Shown one piece after another: positions 11,480-23,382 of a stretch of DNA of 64,000 nucleotides. Below the pieces are notes generated by a model that saw nothing but the letters and a program-made list of their open reading frames with translations, was not told where the DNA came from and searched no databases. This DNA is from Pempheris klunzingeri (lineage: Eukaryota; Chordata; Actinopteri; Acropomatiformes; Pempheridae): the NCBI RefSeq assembly GCF_042242105.1, contig NC_092032.1:12325915-12389914 (forward strand). The letters run 5' to 3'. How positions within the stretch are numbered: position 1 is the stretch's first letter; each line of letters begins with the position of its first letter. The position numbers and the translations under genes are program-made.

Positions 11480-14400
11480 GAAGAACACGCATGCACACAC
11501 ACCTGAGAGGCACGTATGCGGGGTTCTTCCTGTGAAGAATGCGGGACGGTAGAGTTCTGGAGGGGGTTAAAGGTGTAATTGGAGGAATTTGGGAGAAGCA
11601 GGCAGGAGGAGGAAGGTGGGTTGGGGAGATGAGGGAGATGGAGGGGGTGGGGGGAGCTAGAGGGGGGGCTGTAAAAGCAGCACCTGATTGATTTAGCAAA
11701 TGGAGCGCCACACGGCCTCTCTTAAAGGCTTCCACTCCCCAACACACACACCACTTAGCTTGACATGTCCTGGCTGGGATTCTCATCTTTCAGAATAAGA
11801 GCAGAGATGGAGGTGTGTGTGTGTGCGTGTGAGTGAGTGAGTGAGTGTGTGTGTGTGTGTGTGTGAGCGTGAGCGTGCGTGCGTGAGTGAGTGCGTGTGG
11901 ACCTTGATATTCCCCTTTTCTCCCATTAAAGGTCCCCCAGACACGGACAGAGGGACAGTTCCAACGTGCATGGTGAATAAATCAGCTGCCTGCAGTGAGG
12001 GTGTTTGTTCAGCGCTTTGAGTAAATCACTGTGATGTCCCTATCAGTAGATACCCTGGCCTTAACTAAACTTTTCTTATTGAATTAGAGCTGTATACAAA
12101 GTCTCGTCAGCTGACTGTATATACCACCAGCTCGGCTGTCTTGCCAGAGAGAGCGTCTGGTCCAAGAAAAACACACCAGTTATAGCACCTCTGGAAAGAA
12201 TGGAGAGAGGCTGTGTTTGTTAAGAATAAATCAACAAAGGCTGGTAGACGTTTAATTACGTTCCTGGAGTAGTTTTATTTATCTTTCATTTCACTTCTGG
12301 ACTCCTTCATGACACATTTCTCCAGTTGTTACTTAGTTTTCCCCCTTCTGAGCTGTTCCCTTCCCTCTTTTTCTTTTCTCACTCATTTTAATTGCGCTAT
12401 GCTTCAAATCTATAAAATAGCAGCATCCCCCCTGCTAAGATTTTTGTGGGTTTTTCTTTTTTATTCAGCCTCTTAAGAGCGCAGTTTTGCTGTTTCCTTC
12501 CAAGCCCCAAACTGGGTATCTTTCTTTGAAACTCTATAGGACAGACACCTCTCACCTTTGACCCCGTGGCCAGGCCTCTGGGCTGCTCTGGCTGGGGGTT
12601 TAGGAGGTCAGAGGTCTCATGAGTGTCTGTGCTGTGCAGACTGCGTGTCTGCAGGACACAGTTGCAGCACATGGCCCCAGTAATCCCACTCCCCCATTTC
12701 CCACAGAATCTGAACCGGCTCCAGTCCTGATATAATGTTTGACAGGATTAATGACACCTACTCGAATGTAACAGACACCACTTTTAGGTTTTGGACTTAT
12801 CCAAAGGGACATGGAATGAGTAAAACAGAAAAATTTGCCAGAGTTCCTCTTTTATAAGATTCTTGTGACTTAAAACAGATCATGTTAAGACTCGCAGTGG
12901 GTGGAAATTGCTAAATAGCCGTAGAGGAGGTTTCTCTTTCAAAGAGACGGTGCATTGGAGACGTTGTAGGAACAATACAATGGGGACAGGCTGATGTGAA
13001 AGACACCCAATATGGAAGCAGCACAGTTATTTTAGAGCTGATTATTTCTCAGCATATTGTGGTTTTCTTTCTCTAAAGCCGAGGACTGACTGTATACATG
13101 CGCAGCTAGATGTGATTTACTCTGCGTATTAAGATGATGACAGAGTGCTGAACTGTGTTGCAGCCATGTGACGGGACTGACTTTTCCCTTGCCCGTGTGT
13201 GTTTTTTCAGAGCTGCGGGACTTCGAGCCGGACGACCAGCAGGAGATTGAGGTCGACGAAGGCAACACTGCTGTTATTGAATGTCACCTCCCCGAAAGCC
13301 AGCCCAAGGCTCAGGTCCGCTACAGTGTCAAACAGGAGTGGCTGGAAACATCCAAAGGTACTTAGCTGCTTCAGTTCATTAGGATCTCCCATAAGCTCTA
13401 ACTACTTCCTTCTTGATTCCCATATTATCTTCATAATTTACCGGAATGCTATAATCCTGCTATCATTCCCATCATAAAACCGGTGATAAGGGTATTATCT
13501 TGAGAATGTTAAAACATGGGAATGCAGTTGTTTATTTTTCAAACTATTTACTTCTAAGTTGCCTGGAAGAGAAGAAAAGCTCCAGTGGTTTGTGGCTGGT
13601 ATGTTGATGATGCCTGGGAGCTGTAGGTACTGATATCGGCAGCTTATCTGTGAGGAAATGAATTCCACATTCGCTGACTCCCTGTGGGACTCTGGGGCGC
13701 CACCTCGTGGTCTCTGCTGACAGTTCAAACATGCGCTGGAATGGCTCGTAGTACTCCGGTTACACAGTTTCACAGTATGGACTTGACTTCTCTGGTCGGC
13801 TTTGTCTCAGTCGTGCTCGTGTTCAACTTGCTTATCCTCCTGCTTTTAAGTTTGAAAATAAGTATGTAGAACCAGAACTTACGCTGTTGCGTGTGAATCT
13901 CACTGTACTTTATTGTATTTGTATTGGATAGTTCTCACTAACAACTGCAGAAATGGCCCGACACAGCAGGCTTAGCTACACTTGAACATTTTGATACAAG
14001 TAATACATATATTCACAATTCTTTATCTTTTAATTTTAACCCTTATTTTTACTCTTATGTAATTATCATTCTTTATTGCACACCAGCTGCTTTAGCAAAG
14101 CCTCAAGAGAATGCCACCATTTCCCCGCGCATATTATATGACCTTTGACCCTTTGTCCTCAGCCCATCAAAAGCAACAGCTCCACCTAAGAATACACTGT
14201 GATGGATTCATGGGTTTGTTGTTTTTGCTCTGCAGGGAACTACCTCATCATGCCCTCAGGGAACCTGCAGATAGCCAACGCCACGCAGGACGATGAGGGG
14301 CCGTACAAGTGTGCTGCCTACAACCCCGTCACTCAGGAGGTCAAAACGTCCATCTCTGCCGACCGCCTGCGCATACGCCGTGAGTCATCATCTCAGACAC

Positions 14401-15510
14401 TCTGATGTTGAGACAGAACGTTACGTTTTTTATTAGCCTGGCTGATCCTAATGAAAAAACAAGTTAATGAAGTCATTCTGAAATACTATCAGTGAGTAAG
14501 TAGGTCAGAAAAGACGTTACTGGAGAGCTCGGAACTGTTGCTGAATGAGACACACGTGGTGCACATGTGTCTCAGTTCTGTGTGACTCTTATTATTTGAT
14601 GTTGCCGGGACACATTTAGTCTCAGGTGACGATGTGCACTATTCATGCTTTTGCACCTTCAAAGACAGATGATTTAGATTTCACACCGTGATTTAAAACC
14701 TTTTTTATTCAGGATGTAATTTCAGCCACAACTCACCTACAAGCAGTTTAGAGAAATCGAGAAGGGTGGGAGAATGTGCACAGGCTTTTTCACATCACAT
14801 TGACAAAGTATTTATTCCCTGACCGTCCTCATCTCCTCCAGGCTCCACCTCAGAAGCAGCTCGCATCATTTACCCGCCGGCGTCTCGCTCCATCATGGTG
14901 ACCAAAGGCCAGCGGCTGGTGCTGGAGTGTGTGGCCAGTGGCATCCCCACTCCTCAGGTCCTATGGGCGAAAGATGGGAAGGACCTGCGTTCTCATAACA
15001 ACACCCGCTTCCTGCTCAGCAACCTGCTGATTGACGCAGTGGGCGAGGCCGACTCGGGCACGTACGTTTGCCGAGCGGACAACGGCATCGGCTCAGCCAG
15101 CTCTGCAACGGTGCTCTATGACGTACAAGTGTTTGGTGAGTAAACTGGAGTGGAGTGAAGGAGAGTACTTGTAGTGTGTTGTGTGTCTGCTGACGTGTCG
15201 GCTGTTCTGGGCTTTTACGTGATTTGTTTTGTTTGTCTTTTATAAATATATTGAACTAATTTGTTCAATGCCAATTCCTGTAAAGGCTTTTCATACAGCT
15301 TTGTGTGTGTGATGGATTTAATATTAGACCGACTCCTGTTTGGCGGACAAAGAAGACAAGGGTCTGCATGTGTGCACGCAGGCGTGTGTGAGGAGCATGT
15401 AAGGCCGGGCAGTGTTGTGTAAGAAATAGTTTGTGGAGACAGAGCTCTCTATTCTGTAGCAGGACTTGATTGAGAATGTCTAGGTTATGGATGACTGTTT
15501 TTATAGTGAT

Positions 15511-15548
<38 letters not shown>

Positions 15549-18500
15549 GTGGGCTTGTCTCCCTGCAGCTGGCTCTAATTAAAGCCAGAGAGCTGCTGTG
15601 GCTGTAATGAGCTCTGTCTTTCACTGATTCACAAGCAGCCAACCATCAACTAGCTAGCGTGGCCCCGCCTGCCAGGCTCTACATACCCCCCATCATACAG
15701 CCTACATACACACGCGTGCATGATTATGATTTTACTCGCACACACATGCCCATACAAGTGAGACATTGTTAGCGGTTAAACCATTTTGATAATTGATTGT
15801 TTTTTTTTGTTTGATTTAACCTTCATTTAAACAGGTACAACCATTGAGATGCCCTTATAGTACATATACAACGATACAAACATAGTATACATCAACGCAG
15901 GACGATTATTTGTTCATCAAGCAAAAGAGTTGAAACACATTGTTTTCAGCAGCTTTTTCTGCTTCTTTCAATCACTAAACAAGCTCATCTTGGACCGTGC
16001 GAAATTGTAATGGGTATTTTTTACTCTTTAAAACTTTTACCATCTGCAGGTCAATGAATATGATACTTATGGCAACTAAAGGTTACTTTCATTATTGATT
16101 GATTGAATCTGGATTTTCTGCATTAATTGATTAACTGCGTAATTTATTTTTAAGCCTAATTTAATTGCTGTTTTGTTTAAGGGACAGTTCACAACACAAA
16201 TATACTGAGTTTACAATTATATAAACACAGAATAGCAGAAAATCCTCACAATTTGCAGGCAAAATTAATTTTAAAATTAATTTAACTAATGAATTAATTA
16301 ATTCTTCCCAGAGAAAATGACCTATCTGTAATTCTGTTATTAAAATATTTGTAATTTACAAATTAATGGTAATTTTCAGTTGCATTAATGAAAATAATCG
16401 TCCGTTGCAGCCAAGCACACACCTACGTGCACAGAAACGTTCAAGCTACCAGTAAGCTGAGCCTGACTTTGTGTCCTCTCCTGCAGAGCCCCCTCAGGTG
16501 ACAGTGGAGCTGCAGCAGCAGGAGGTCGTATACGGAGAGACGGTGCGCTTCACCTGCCAGGCCCGTGGTAAACCCACTCCCTCAGTGATCTGGCTTTACA
16601 ACGCCCGTCCCCTCGCTCCATCTCCTCGCCACCGCCTGACCTCGCGGGCGCTGCGCGTCTTCAACGTGGGCCCTCAGGATGATGGGCTGTACCAATGCAT
16701 GGCAGAGAACGGTGTGGGCAGCTCACAGGCCTCCGCTCGCCTCATCACAGTATCAACCGGTACGTCAGATGGCTGGTCCTGATCTGTCCCTGATTTGAAT
16801 GTTTTATTTCACTGCCTTTAGATTTCATTAGATCTTTTCTTTGTAGGGATTTCTTCCAGGGGGAGGCTGCCCTCGATTTATCGGCCACTCAGCCCAGATA
16901 AGGTGCTGAGAGAGCAGCCGCCTGTGAGGCCTGGGGCCACGGGTGCCATGCTGCCTCTTGACTGTTCTGAGCTGCCAGGACAGATCCTACCCGCAGATGC
17001 CCCCATCATTCTCAGTCAGCCACGCACGGGCAAAGCTGACTACTACGAACTCACCTGGAGGCCGCGGCATGAGCGAGGAGCCCCTGTGCTTGAATATATG
17101 GTCAAATACAGAAAGGTAATACAATCATTTCACTGCATTCTCAGTGAAAAAGTGAAAATATCTCAAACATGTACACCGTCTTTGTCAGTGACTCACCCCT
17201 CTGTCTCTCTCTGTCAGGTGGGAGTCCCTCTAGTAGAATGGACCTCCAGCAGCATCTCAGGCTCGCTCCACAAGCTGATACTTGCCAAACTGCAGCCAGA
17301 CAGCCTGTATGAGGTGGAGATGGCTGCCAAAAACTGTGCAGGTTTGGGACAACCTGCTATGATGACCTTCAGAACTGGCAAAGGTACAACAGTCAGAGTC
17401 ATAGATTGTGTCAAAAATGTACACACATCTTTTGCCATGTTAGCATCGCGGCTATAGGGATTCGGGTCAGCCAAGCACTTTGGTTTTAACTGAAATATCT
17501 CAACATGTTTTATTTGGATCACCAATAAATTCAGTACAGACATTCACCATCCCCAGAGGATAAACCATACAGACTTTGGTTATCCTGTGATGTTTCCTCT
17601 AGGTGCATGTTTGTGGTTTTGAGTGATCTCAACAACTTTTGGGTAGATTGCTATGAAATTTAGTATAAACATTCTTATCCCCTCAGGATGAATTAGTCAC
17701 ATTGGTGATCCCTTGATGTTTTATAGTATTTATATGTAGTATTGGACAAAATTAAGTTACTACTTCCTACTTAATGCCTATAAAACTAGGCTGGACATGC
17801 TAAATATCAGCGTGCTAGGAAGTGTTAACAATTGTGGGCCTGTTAGCATGCTGATGTTAGCATGTAGCTGAAAGCACTGCTAAGTACAGGCCCACAGAGC
17901 TGCTAGCACAGCTGTAGACTCTTAGCCTTGTTCAAACATTGTTTTTAACTTGAAGATTTTAATCAAAATGTTGCATGGCTCAAAAGGCAGTTATTTAATT
18001 TCAACTCCATCTGTTTGTGTTTTTCTGTCTTCAGGTCGCAAAGGGCCCAGTGACCCACCGAAAACTCCTGCTGTTCCTTCGCCAAGCCTCTCTCGTAAGT
18101 ATCCCTCCTCACTGGCAAACTCCTCCTCCTATTAACTATACTAATTATAACAATCATTTGTACTTAAATAACAAGTATAACACTTGTAATAACACTTGTA
18201 ACAATTCTCCTCTTGACTAACATGGACATTTCTCAATCTCTTTCTCTTTTCTGTCTCTGAAGGATGAGCTCTCAGTAAGTGCTGCATGCAGTGTGTCTTG
18301 CCTTCACTGTCATAGTTGCAAAGTGTTATCTGGGAGCGAGTGTCTGTTCTTGTCCTTTATCTGACGCCGTTGCTCTTCCTCTGCAGCTCCTGAAGCCCCC
18401 GACAAGCCCACGGTCTCTACGGCAACAGAAACGTCAGCGTACGTGACTTGGATTCCTCGCGGTAACCGCGGCTTCCCCATCCAGTCGTTTCGGGTGGAGT

Positions 18501-21500
18501 ACAAGAAGGTGAAGAAGGCAGGAGAGGACTGGGTGACAGCGGTGGAAAACATCCCCCCGTCGCGGCTCTCTGTGGAGATCACGGGCCTGGAGAAAGGTCG
18601 GCCGTCTTCACACGCACTTCAAACAGTGTTGTTATTATTCACAGCAGTTTTTATTTGTCTTGGTGGAATTGTGGCGGGGGGAGAAGTAGGATGTTGTACC
18701 ATATAATTACTGTGATGATGTCCTGCATAATTACATTCCCACGGCCTGTAAATTTATCAGCATTAATGAGTGTTGTTAGTCATTTCTGTAATTGCTGCCA
18801 TCAATCAAATCCATAACCGAATCGCAATCACTCTGACAAGGAAAACAGAAAGTAATGTGAAAACAAACATCATTAGTCAGCACAGTACAGAGCTTTATTC
18901 CAGGCAGTTTGTAGCCCCCAGAGACAGATTACTAACAGTTATCCCTCTCCCTCTAGGTACGTCTTATAAGTTTCGTGTCGTGGCGGTGAATGTAATTGGT
19001 TCCAGCCCTCCCAGTGCCCCTTCGAAGGCGTACACAGTGGTGGGTGGGAGAACCCATGAGCGCCCTGTTGATGGACCCTACATCACCTACAATGAAGCCA
19101 TCAATGAGACGACCATCATTCTCAAATGGACGGTGAGTGACTGGAAGATCAGGTTTTTTTTTACTATTTGTCATTCTAAAAATGATGTATGTTTTAATTG
19201 TAGCACTTTGAGATCTGCACTGTCAAATGTAAAGTGCATTATAAATAAAATGTATTATTATTATTAAAAATAATTTTTTCACAGCGCAGAACATTATAAC
19301 ATGATTTATCTCCCTCTCAACAGTACACTCCTGTAAACAATACGCCCATCTATGGCTTCTACATCTACTACCGGCCGACAGACAGCGATAATGACAGTGA
19401 CTATAAGAAGGATGTGGTGGAAGGAGACAGATACTGGCATTCAATCACTGACCTCCAACCCGAGACCGCCTACGACATCAAGATGCAGAGCTTCAATGAG
19501 AAGGGAGAGAGTGAATTCGGCAACGTGGTGATCCTTGAAACGAAAGGTGAGGTCATTTTTCTTGGTTGTGACACATACTCACACTTTCCTTTCAGGCTAA
19601 TGTCGATGTATCTGTAAGCAGCAACAAATTAACAAATTTCTCCACTTTTTGTCCCCTCAGCTCGTCCTAATCCTCCTCGGCTTGTTCCCACAGAGACCCC
19701 AGACAGTGGGTTGGGACACTCCAGCGGGCTCGTGCCTCGGCCCGGCGACCTCCCTTACCTCATAGTTGGTATCGTCCTGGGAGCCTTCGTCTTCATCATT
19801 GTCGCCTTCATCCCTTTCTGCCTTTGGAGGGCCTGGGCCAAACAGAGTGAGTCCCCCTCGCGGCTCCTCAAGTCTTTGAGGTCGTTAAAGCATTTGCCTC
19901 TACATCTGTGTAATTCTCTTTTCGTTTCAGAGCAAACATCCGACTTGTGTTTTCCTGCCGTGGCTACCCCTGTGTCGTCGTGCCAGTACACCATGGTCCC
20001 CCTTCAGGGACTTGCCCTGGTCGGCCGCTGCCCACTGGACGGCCACATGGCGGCTCCGCATGGCGTTTACCCTGCGAATGGAGAATACACTCCGAACGGC
20101 AAACCTCACCACCCCACACACTGCCTCCCAGTGCTGCAGCAGGTAAAAAAAAAAAAAACACTGTTCAATATACTGAAGGTCTGTGCATGTTATGAAAGTC
20201 TAGCAGTGTTGAATATAATATCTAAATGTGCTTGTGTTTTGCAGGAGGAAGCTGACTGTGATATGGAGTGTGACACGTTGTTGCCACAGACGGTGTCAAA
20301 TGGACACCTGCCTGTTTATCACTACTCCACCAGGTACATTTACATATAAAGACATGAGTTTGTGCTGGAGGGACATTATCAAATAATCCCTAAATAATCA
20401 ACTAATGGGTATGCATAAACTAATCCTCAAGGTAGACAAATTAATTAGCAGAAAATCTAAATTCATATATTATATCATACGTTTTTAAATGTATCCTTAT
20501 ATCACTGTAAATAAAATACAGACCCATGTGATAGCATGTTAGCAGCTTCAGTCCTCCGCCTGTCTACACTGCATGCTTCCGGAAATAGTATTGAGCTTTA
20601 GGCCACCTGTATTTTGGCAGAGCTCACAGCCCAATACACAATTTTTGCCGTTTTGCATGTAAAATTGAAGAAAAGTAGAACTGAGGCGTAAAAACACACC
20701 AAACCCAAACTGTGAAAAAACAATTTTCACCCTGGACTCTGGGGAAAAAAAATGTTTGCTGTTCTGACATTTTGTAGCCTGGTACTGGACATTATAAGTT
20801 TCAGCCTTAAAAAGAACTTTGTTTTTTTCTTCCTTAGTGGTTCAGATCATCATGAACAGAGTTGCTGTTCTCCTGATGACTCCACTCTTCAGCTCCTCGA
20901 CTCTCCCCATCAGCACCGCAGTTCACGGGAACTGGGAGGTGATGGCAGCTTCTGTGGTGGAAGTGAAGCGGAGGATGGCATCGCTCACAGTACGTTTGGA
21001 TCCCTTCATTATTAGTAATATTTTAATAGATAAATATGTCATATGTGGAAAAATAATCTCAGCCCATTATCCACCACTTACCTATAGCTTTTTTTAGAAA
21101 TTTAAAAAGTATTCAGTTTATCAGCAAATGTTTATTGGGGGAGGTCGGATCCCCTGTTTTGGTTAAAAGATTTAGATATTTCCCTCTGCTGAATTGAGAT
21201 TGTTTTGCGACACATATTGATTCCAAGTTCAGGAATGAACTACCATGTTCAAGCTGACATTTTAATTTTGGCTGAGACACAAGATTTTGAAAAATTTGAC
21301 GCATTTATCTCTCTTTTTTTAAAACTGTAGAATCCGCATCCTTGAAACATCGTAAGATCAGCTTTACCTTTTCCTGACCACTTCTTTCCCTCCTCCTGTC
21401 CGCAGAGTCAGCATCCTTCCCTCTTCTCTCTCTAGACGATGAAGGGATTTTCACCACATCATCCTCAGCAGCCACAACACCACAATCCCAGGATACAGCA

Positions 21501-21575
21501 ATACAGGAAGTGAACATCCTCCCAAATGAAGCGCCCCCTGAGGACGAAGGGGCAGCCAACACAACAGATGCATAA
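8678..21575 (+). CDS. boc: Brother of CDO (BOC), Ig/FNIII Hedgehog co-receptor
   Basis: Type I membrane receptor of the CDON/BOC family, which binds Hedgehog ligands and promotes myogenic and axon-guidance signalling. Coding exons: 8678-8789, 9446-9718, 13211-13357, 14236-14379, 14842-15135, 16487-16759, 16847-17115, 17218-17383, 18035-18094, 18387-18596, 18957-19132, 19324-19546, 19661-19846, 19931-20142, 20245-20333, 20838-20989, 21406-21575; together 1051 aa, fully in phase. ATG 8678 is chosen over the out-of-frame ATG 8671 because it gives a signal peptide ([20 protein letters not shown]). Ig1 is about residues 38-128, Ig2 129-225, Ig3 226-323 and Ig4 324-414, each with paired cysteines and a YxC motif. 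FNIII-1 spans about 430-559, FNIII-2 580-708 and FNIII-3 709-783; in this family FNIII-3 contacts Sonic hedgehog. The membrane segment is about 815-838 ([20 protein letters not shown]), followed by a cytoplasmic tail of about 210 aa. BOC is preferred to CDON from the Ig1 sequence and the neighbours usf3 and naa50. Confidence 0.93.
9139..9318 (-). repeat. decayed dispersed repeat in boc intron
   Basis: The copy starts with 'AGCTACAACGACATAGCC', contains 'ATTGATTAATTAGTCAATCAG' type words, then 'AAAAATGGCAAACATTTGATGGTTCCAG', and ends 'GTTGCAGCTCTAATTAA'. This layout matches the common fish repeat whose ends are GCTGCAACTAA / TTGCAGCTCTA. Confidence 0.6.
10085..10395. promoter_or_regulatory. 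candidate conserved intronic element
   Basis: Non-repetitive stretch in the boc intron, with G-rich blocks on either side of a GGGCCCC-type palindromic core and an AT-core end (CTGTAATTGGTTAGAGG). It lacks decayed-repeat signatures. Enhancer function is a guess from texture. Confidence 0.2.
11194..11242. repeat. (CA)n microsatellite
   Basis: A pure CA/AC dinucleotide run of about 49 bases in the boc intron. Confidence 0.95.
11383..11500. repeat. compound (CA)n array with duplicated unit
   Basis: CA runs are interrupted twice by the same unit (ACACAGAAGAACACGCATGC followed by more CA), at about 11406-11427 and 11475-11496. An internal tandem duplication therefore sits within the microsatellite. 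Confidence 0.85.
11813..11897. repeat. TG / GTGAG mixed tandem repeat
   Basis: (GT)n runs are interspersed with GAGT units (GTGAGTGAGTGAGTGAGTG), then GCGTGAGTGAG units. A simple tandem repeat about 85 bases long in the boc intron. Confidence 0.85.
15515..15547. repeat. (TG)n microsatellite
   Basis: An uninterrupted TG run of about 32 bases in the intron after the Ig3 exon of boc. Confidence 0.95.
16079..16412. repeat. decayed AT-rich dispersed repeat in boc intron
   Basis: The left part reads 'AAGGTTACTTTCATTATTGATTGATTGAATC'-type sequence. The interior contains 'AGAATAGCAGAAAATCCTCACAATTTG', and the right end 'GAAAATAATCGTCCGTTGCAGCC'. The terminal words match the GCTGCAACTAA/ATTAATCG family seen elsewhere in the window; the centre has decayed into ATTAATT runs. 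Confidence 0.55.
17455..17935 (+). mobile_element. teleost dispersed DNA-transposon-like repeat (TTAGCATGCTGATGTTAGCA family)
   Basis: I recognise the phrases of a very abundant percomorph repeat: 'ACATTCACCATCCCCAGAGGAT', 'TTTGTGGTTTTGAGTGAT', 'CTCAACAACTTTTGGGTAGATTGC', 'TGAAATTTAGTATAAACATTC', 'GTTAGCATGCTGATGTTAGC' and 'GAGCTGCTAGCACAGCTGTAGACTC'. Two related sub-units (about 17515-17610 and 17620-17730) show the internal tandem structure. It has no coding capacity and is probably a non-autonomous element inside a boc intron. Confidence 0.7.
19193..19265 (+). mobile_element. 3' tail of an L2/CR1-like LINE or its SINE
   Basis: 'TTTGAGATCTGCACTGTCAA' followed by 'GTAAAGTGCATTATAAATAA' and a (TTA/ATT)n end is the classic 3' terminus of fish L2-type retroposons. 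Only the tail is present, in the intron before exon 19324 of boc. Confidence 0.55.
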
Positions 21576-22509
21576 GAGACTGTTAAACAGAAGAAAACAA
21601 GAGAAAATATTTATTTTTGTATCAGATATTTATATATTTATGCTTTTGTACATACGTGTCTGATTATACTGTATATAAGGTTATTTTCATATTGAAAAAG
21701 ACTCTATTCACCACACTACCCCGCCTTCACTACATCATGGAGAAGAGGAGTACCATGTTGTGATGTTGTCTGCATTTCCTGGGGAGGGAAATACATTTGA
21801 GAAATTATTCCTCATTTGAAGAAGATCAGTCAGGGGACCTTTTTAAACCTAGAGGGGATTCCTCTCACTTCAGCACTTCGTGTCTAGACCCTCCTCACTT
21901 CTCGTATCATTCCTCACAGATGCCCCCCTCCCTCACCCGAAATGTTCGGACCTTAGGTACTTAGCTTTATGTACGACAGAAACAAAGGGACCATCCAAAC
22001 CAGACAGATGCTGTAATAATGAGGTGCTTCAATGTTGTTTAGTTTTTCAAAACACAACTGTCCGTCATTTTGTATAGCAATAACACAAATGTATTATGCA
22101 TTCTTCATCATTAACAAACTATTAACAAGTGTATGCAACATAAATCATTCTGTTTCAGTAGTGTACAAGAGATTATATATTGTATAGTTATTTATTTTTT
22201 GATTTTGTTATTTTTTTAAATCACTGAATGGGAGAGATTCTGGAAAAATATCTTAAACTCAGTCATTGATAAGCTCAACTTTATACTGCAACCACTTCTG
22301 TGTTTACTCATTTGCTGGTTACCAAATGACCGCCAGGTGAGGGCGCTGTGACAGGTGTGCCAGTATTATTCCTTCCTCACAGGTTGGTGCATAAGTATTA
22401 GTCTTTGCCAGAGACATCCGCAATCAAAATGAAGGAGATCCTGAATCTACACTCCCCTTATAAGTGTAACCATTCTGTGGTTGCACATGCTGGAGCACTA
22501 TTGCATGTA

Positions 22510-22515
22510 AATAAA
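22510..22515 (+). terminator. boc: polyadenylation signal of boc
   Basis: AATAAA lies about 0.93 kb after the boc stop codon, followed by a T/G-rich stretch (TGACTGGTGTCTGGTG). The 3' UTR (21576 to about 22530) is AT-rich and contains no gene. Confidence 0.65.
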
Positions 22516-22530
22516 AGCTTATGAAATTTG

Positions 22531-22821
22531 ACTGGTGTCTGGTGCATCTGTACAATCTTGGGATATTCATGTGTGGTGAGTAGTCTGCAAATAACTCTTC
22601 ACACTATGATTAAATGGTTTTGTTTTATAGTGAAAGCATAATTTGCCGTGTAATTTTCATCTGCAGATGTGCCAACTTAGTTTAAAATCCACTTTTCATT
22701 GTTTCTCCCACTGTTGTTTTTTTTTTTTTTAAGAAAAGTTAGCGATGAGTTCAAGTGCCATCTAGTGGAGCAAGAAACACACACTTCTTCAGTTGGCAAA
22801 TACAAATGTCTCCTTATAAAC
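22531..22821. other. short boc-usf3 intergenic spacer
   Basis: About 0.3 kb separates the polyadenylation signals of the two convergent genes. It is AT-rich with one poly-T run near 22720. No gene was seen. Confidence 0.6.
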
Positions 22822-22827
22822 TTTATT
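22822..22827 (-). terminator. usf3: polyadenylation signal of usf3
   Basis: TTTATT on the plus strand (AATAAA on the minus strand) lies about 0.56 kb beyond the usf3 stop codon at 23383. 22828-23382 is therefore the likely 3' UTR. Confidence 0.6.
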
Positions 22828-23382
22828 AATCAATTTTGTATTTACAAATACATACATAATCTAACAATTCTGATATGAAACATTGGTATTTACAAAATAG
22901 CTCTTGGGAAAAAAAGATTCTGTACAGAACAACCTGATATAAGTTAGTAAATTACATTGGTAGGTTACTGTGCAGGTTTGTCAATGACCCCAGAAAACAT
23001 TGAATTCAAGTTCTAAACCTAAATTTTTATTTTGTTTTACAACCCAACAGTCGGTTTGACCAACATTACCGAAGTTAACTTCAGAGGACAACATTTTCCT
23101 GTCAATTAAAAATGTAAGATTTTGAAATATTACAAACTATAACTTCAACATACATATGCCAAAGGGAACAAATTTGAGATTTAAACTGAGTGAACATGTA
23201 AACAACAAAAATCTCCAGACATTTCAGCCTAGAAACTGTTAGATCAGGTGGTCGGGTCACCATCAGGTGCTTCACCATCACTTTCAGAACTCACTGAACA
23301 TTTAAAAGAACAACACGCCTCAAACTTAAAGTTAAACTTCACTTCGGCACACCAGTTTATCCAAAAGCAGCAGGACCTCTCC

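Larger units (their letters stand above)
9719..13210 (+). other. boc: large boc intron
   Basis: Intron of 3.5 kb between the Ig1 exon and the first Ig2 exon. It holds a G-rich unique stretch (about 10080-10400), two CA tracts (11194-11242 and 11383-11500) and a TG/GTGAG tract (11813-11897). No protein-like exon was seen; the CA-derived open frames are artefacts. Confidence 0.7.

Noticed and set aside
11056-11535. Open frame rich in His-Thr repeats
   Set aside because: Direct translation of (CA)n microsatellites; the opposite strand gives Cys-Val repeats for the same reason.
18957-19132. Possible loss of an FNIII domain in boc
   Set aside because: The exon pairs 16847-17383 and 18387-19132, together with exon 19324-19546, complete three FNIII domains, as expected for BOC.
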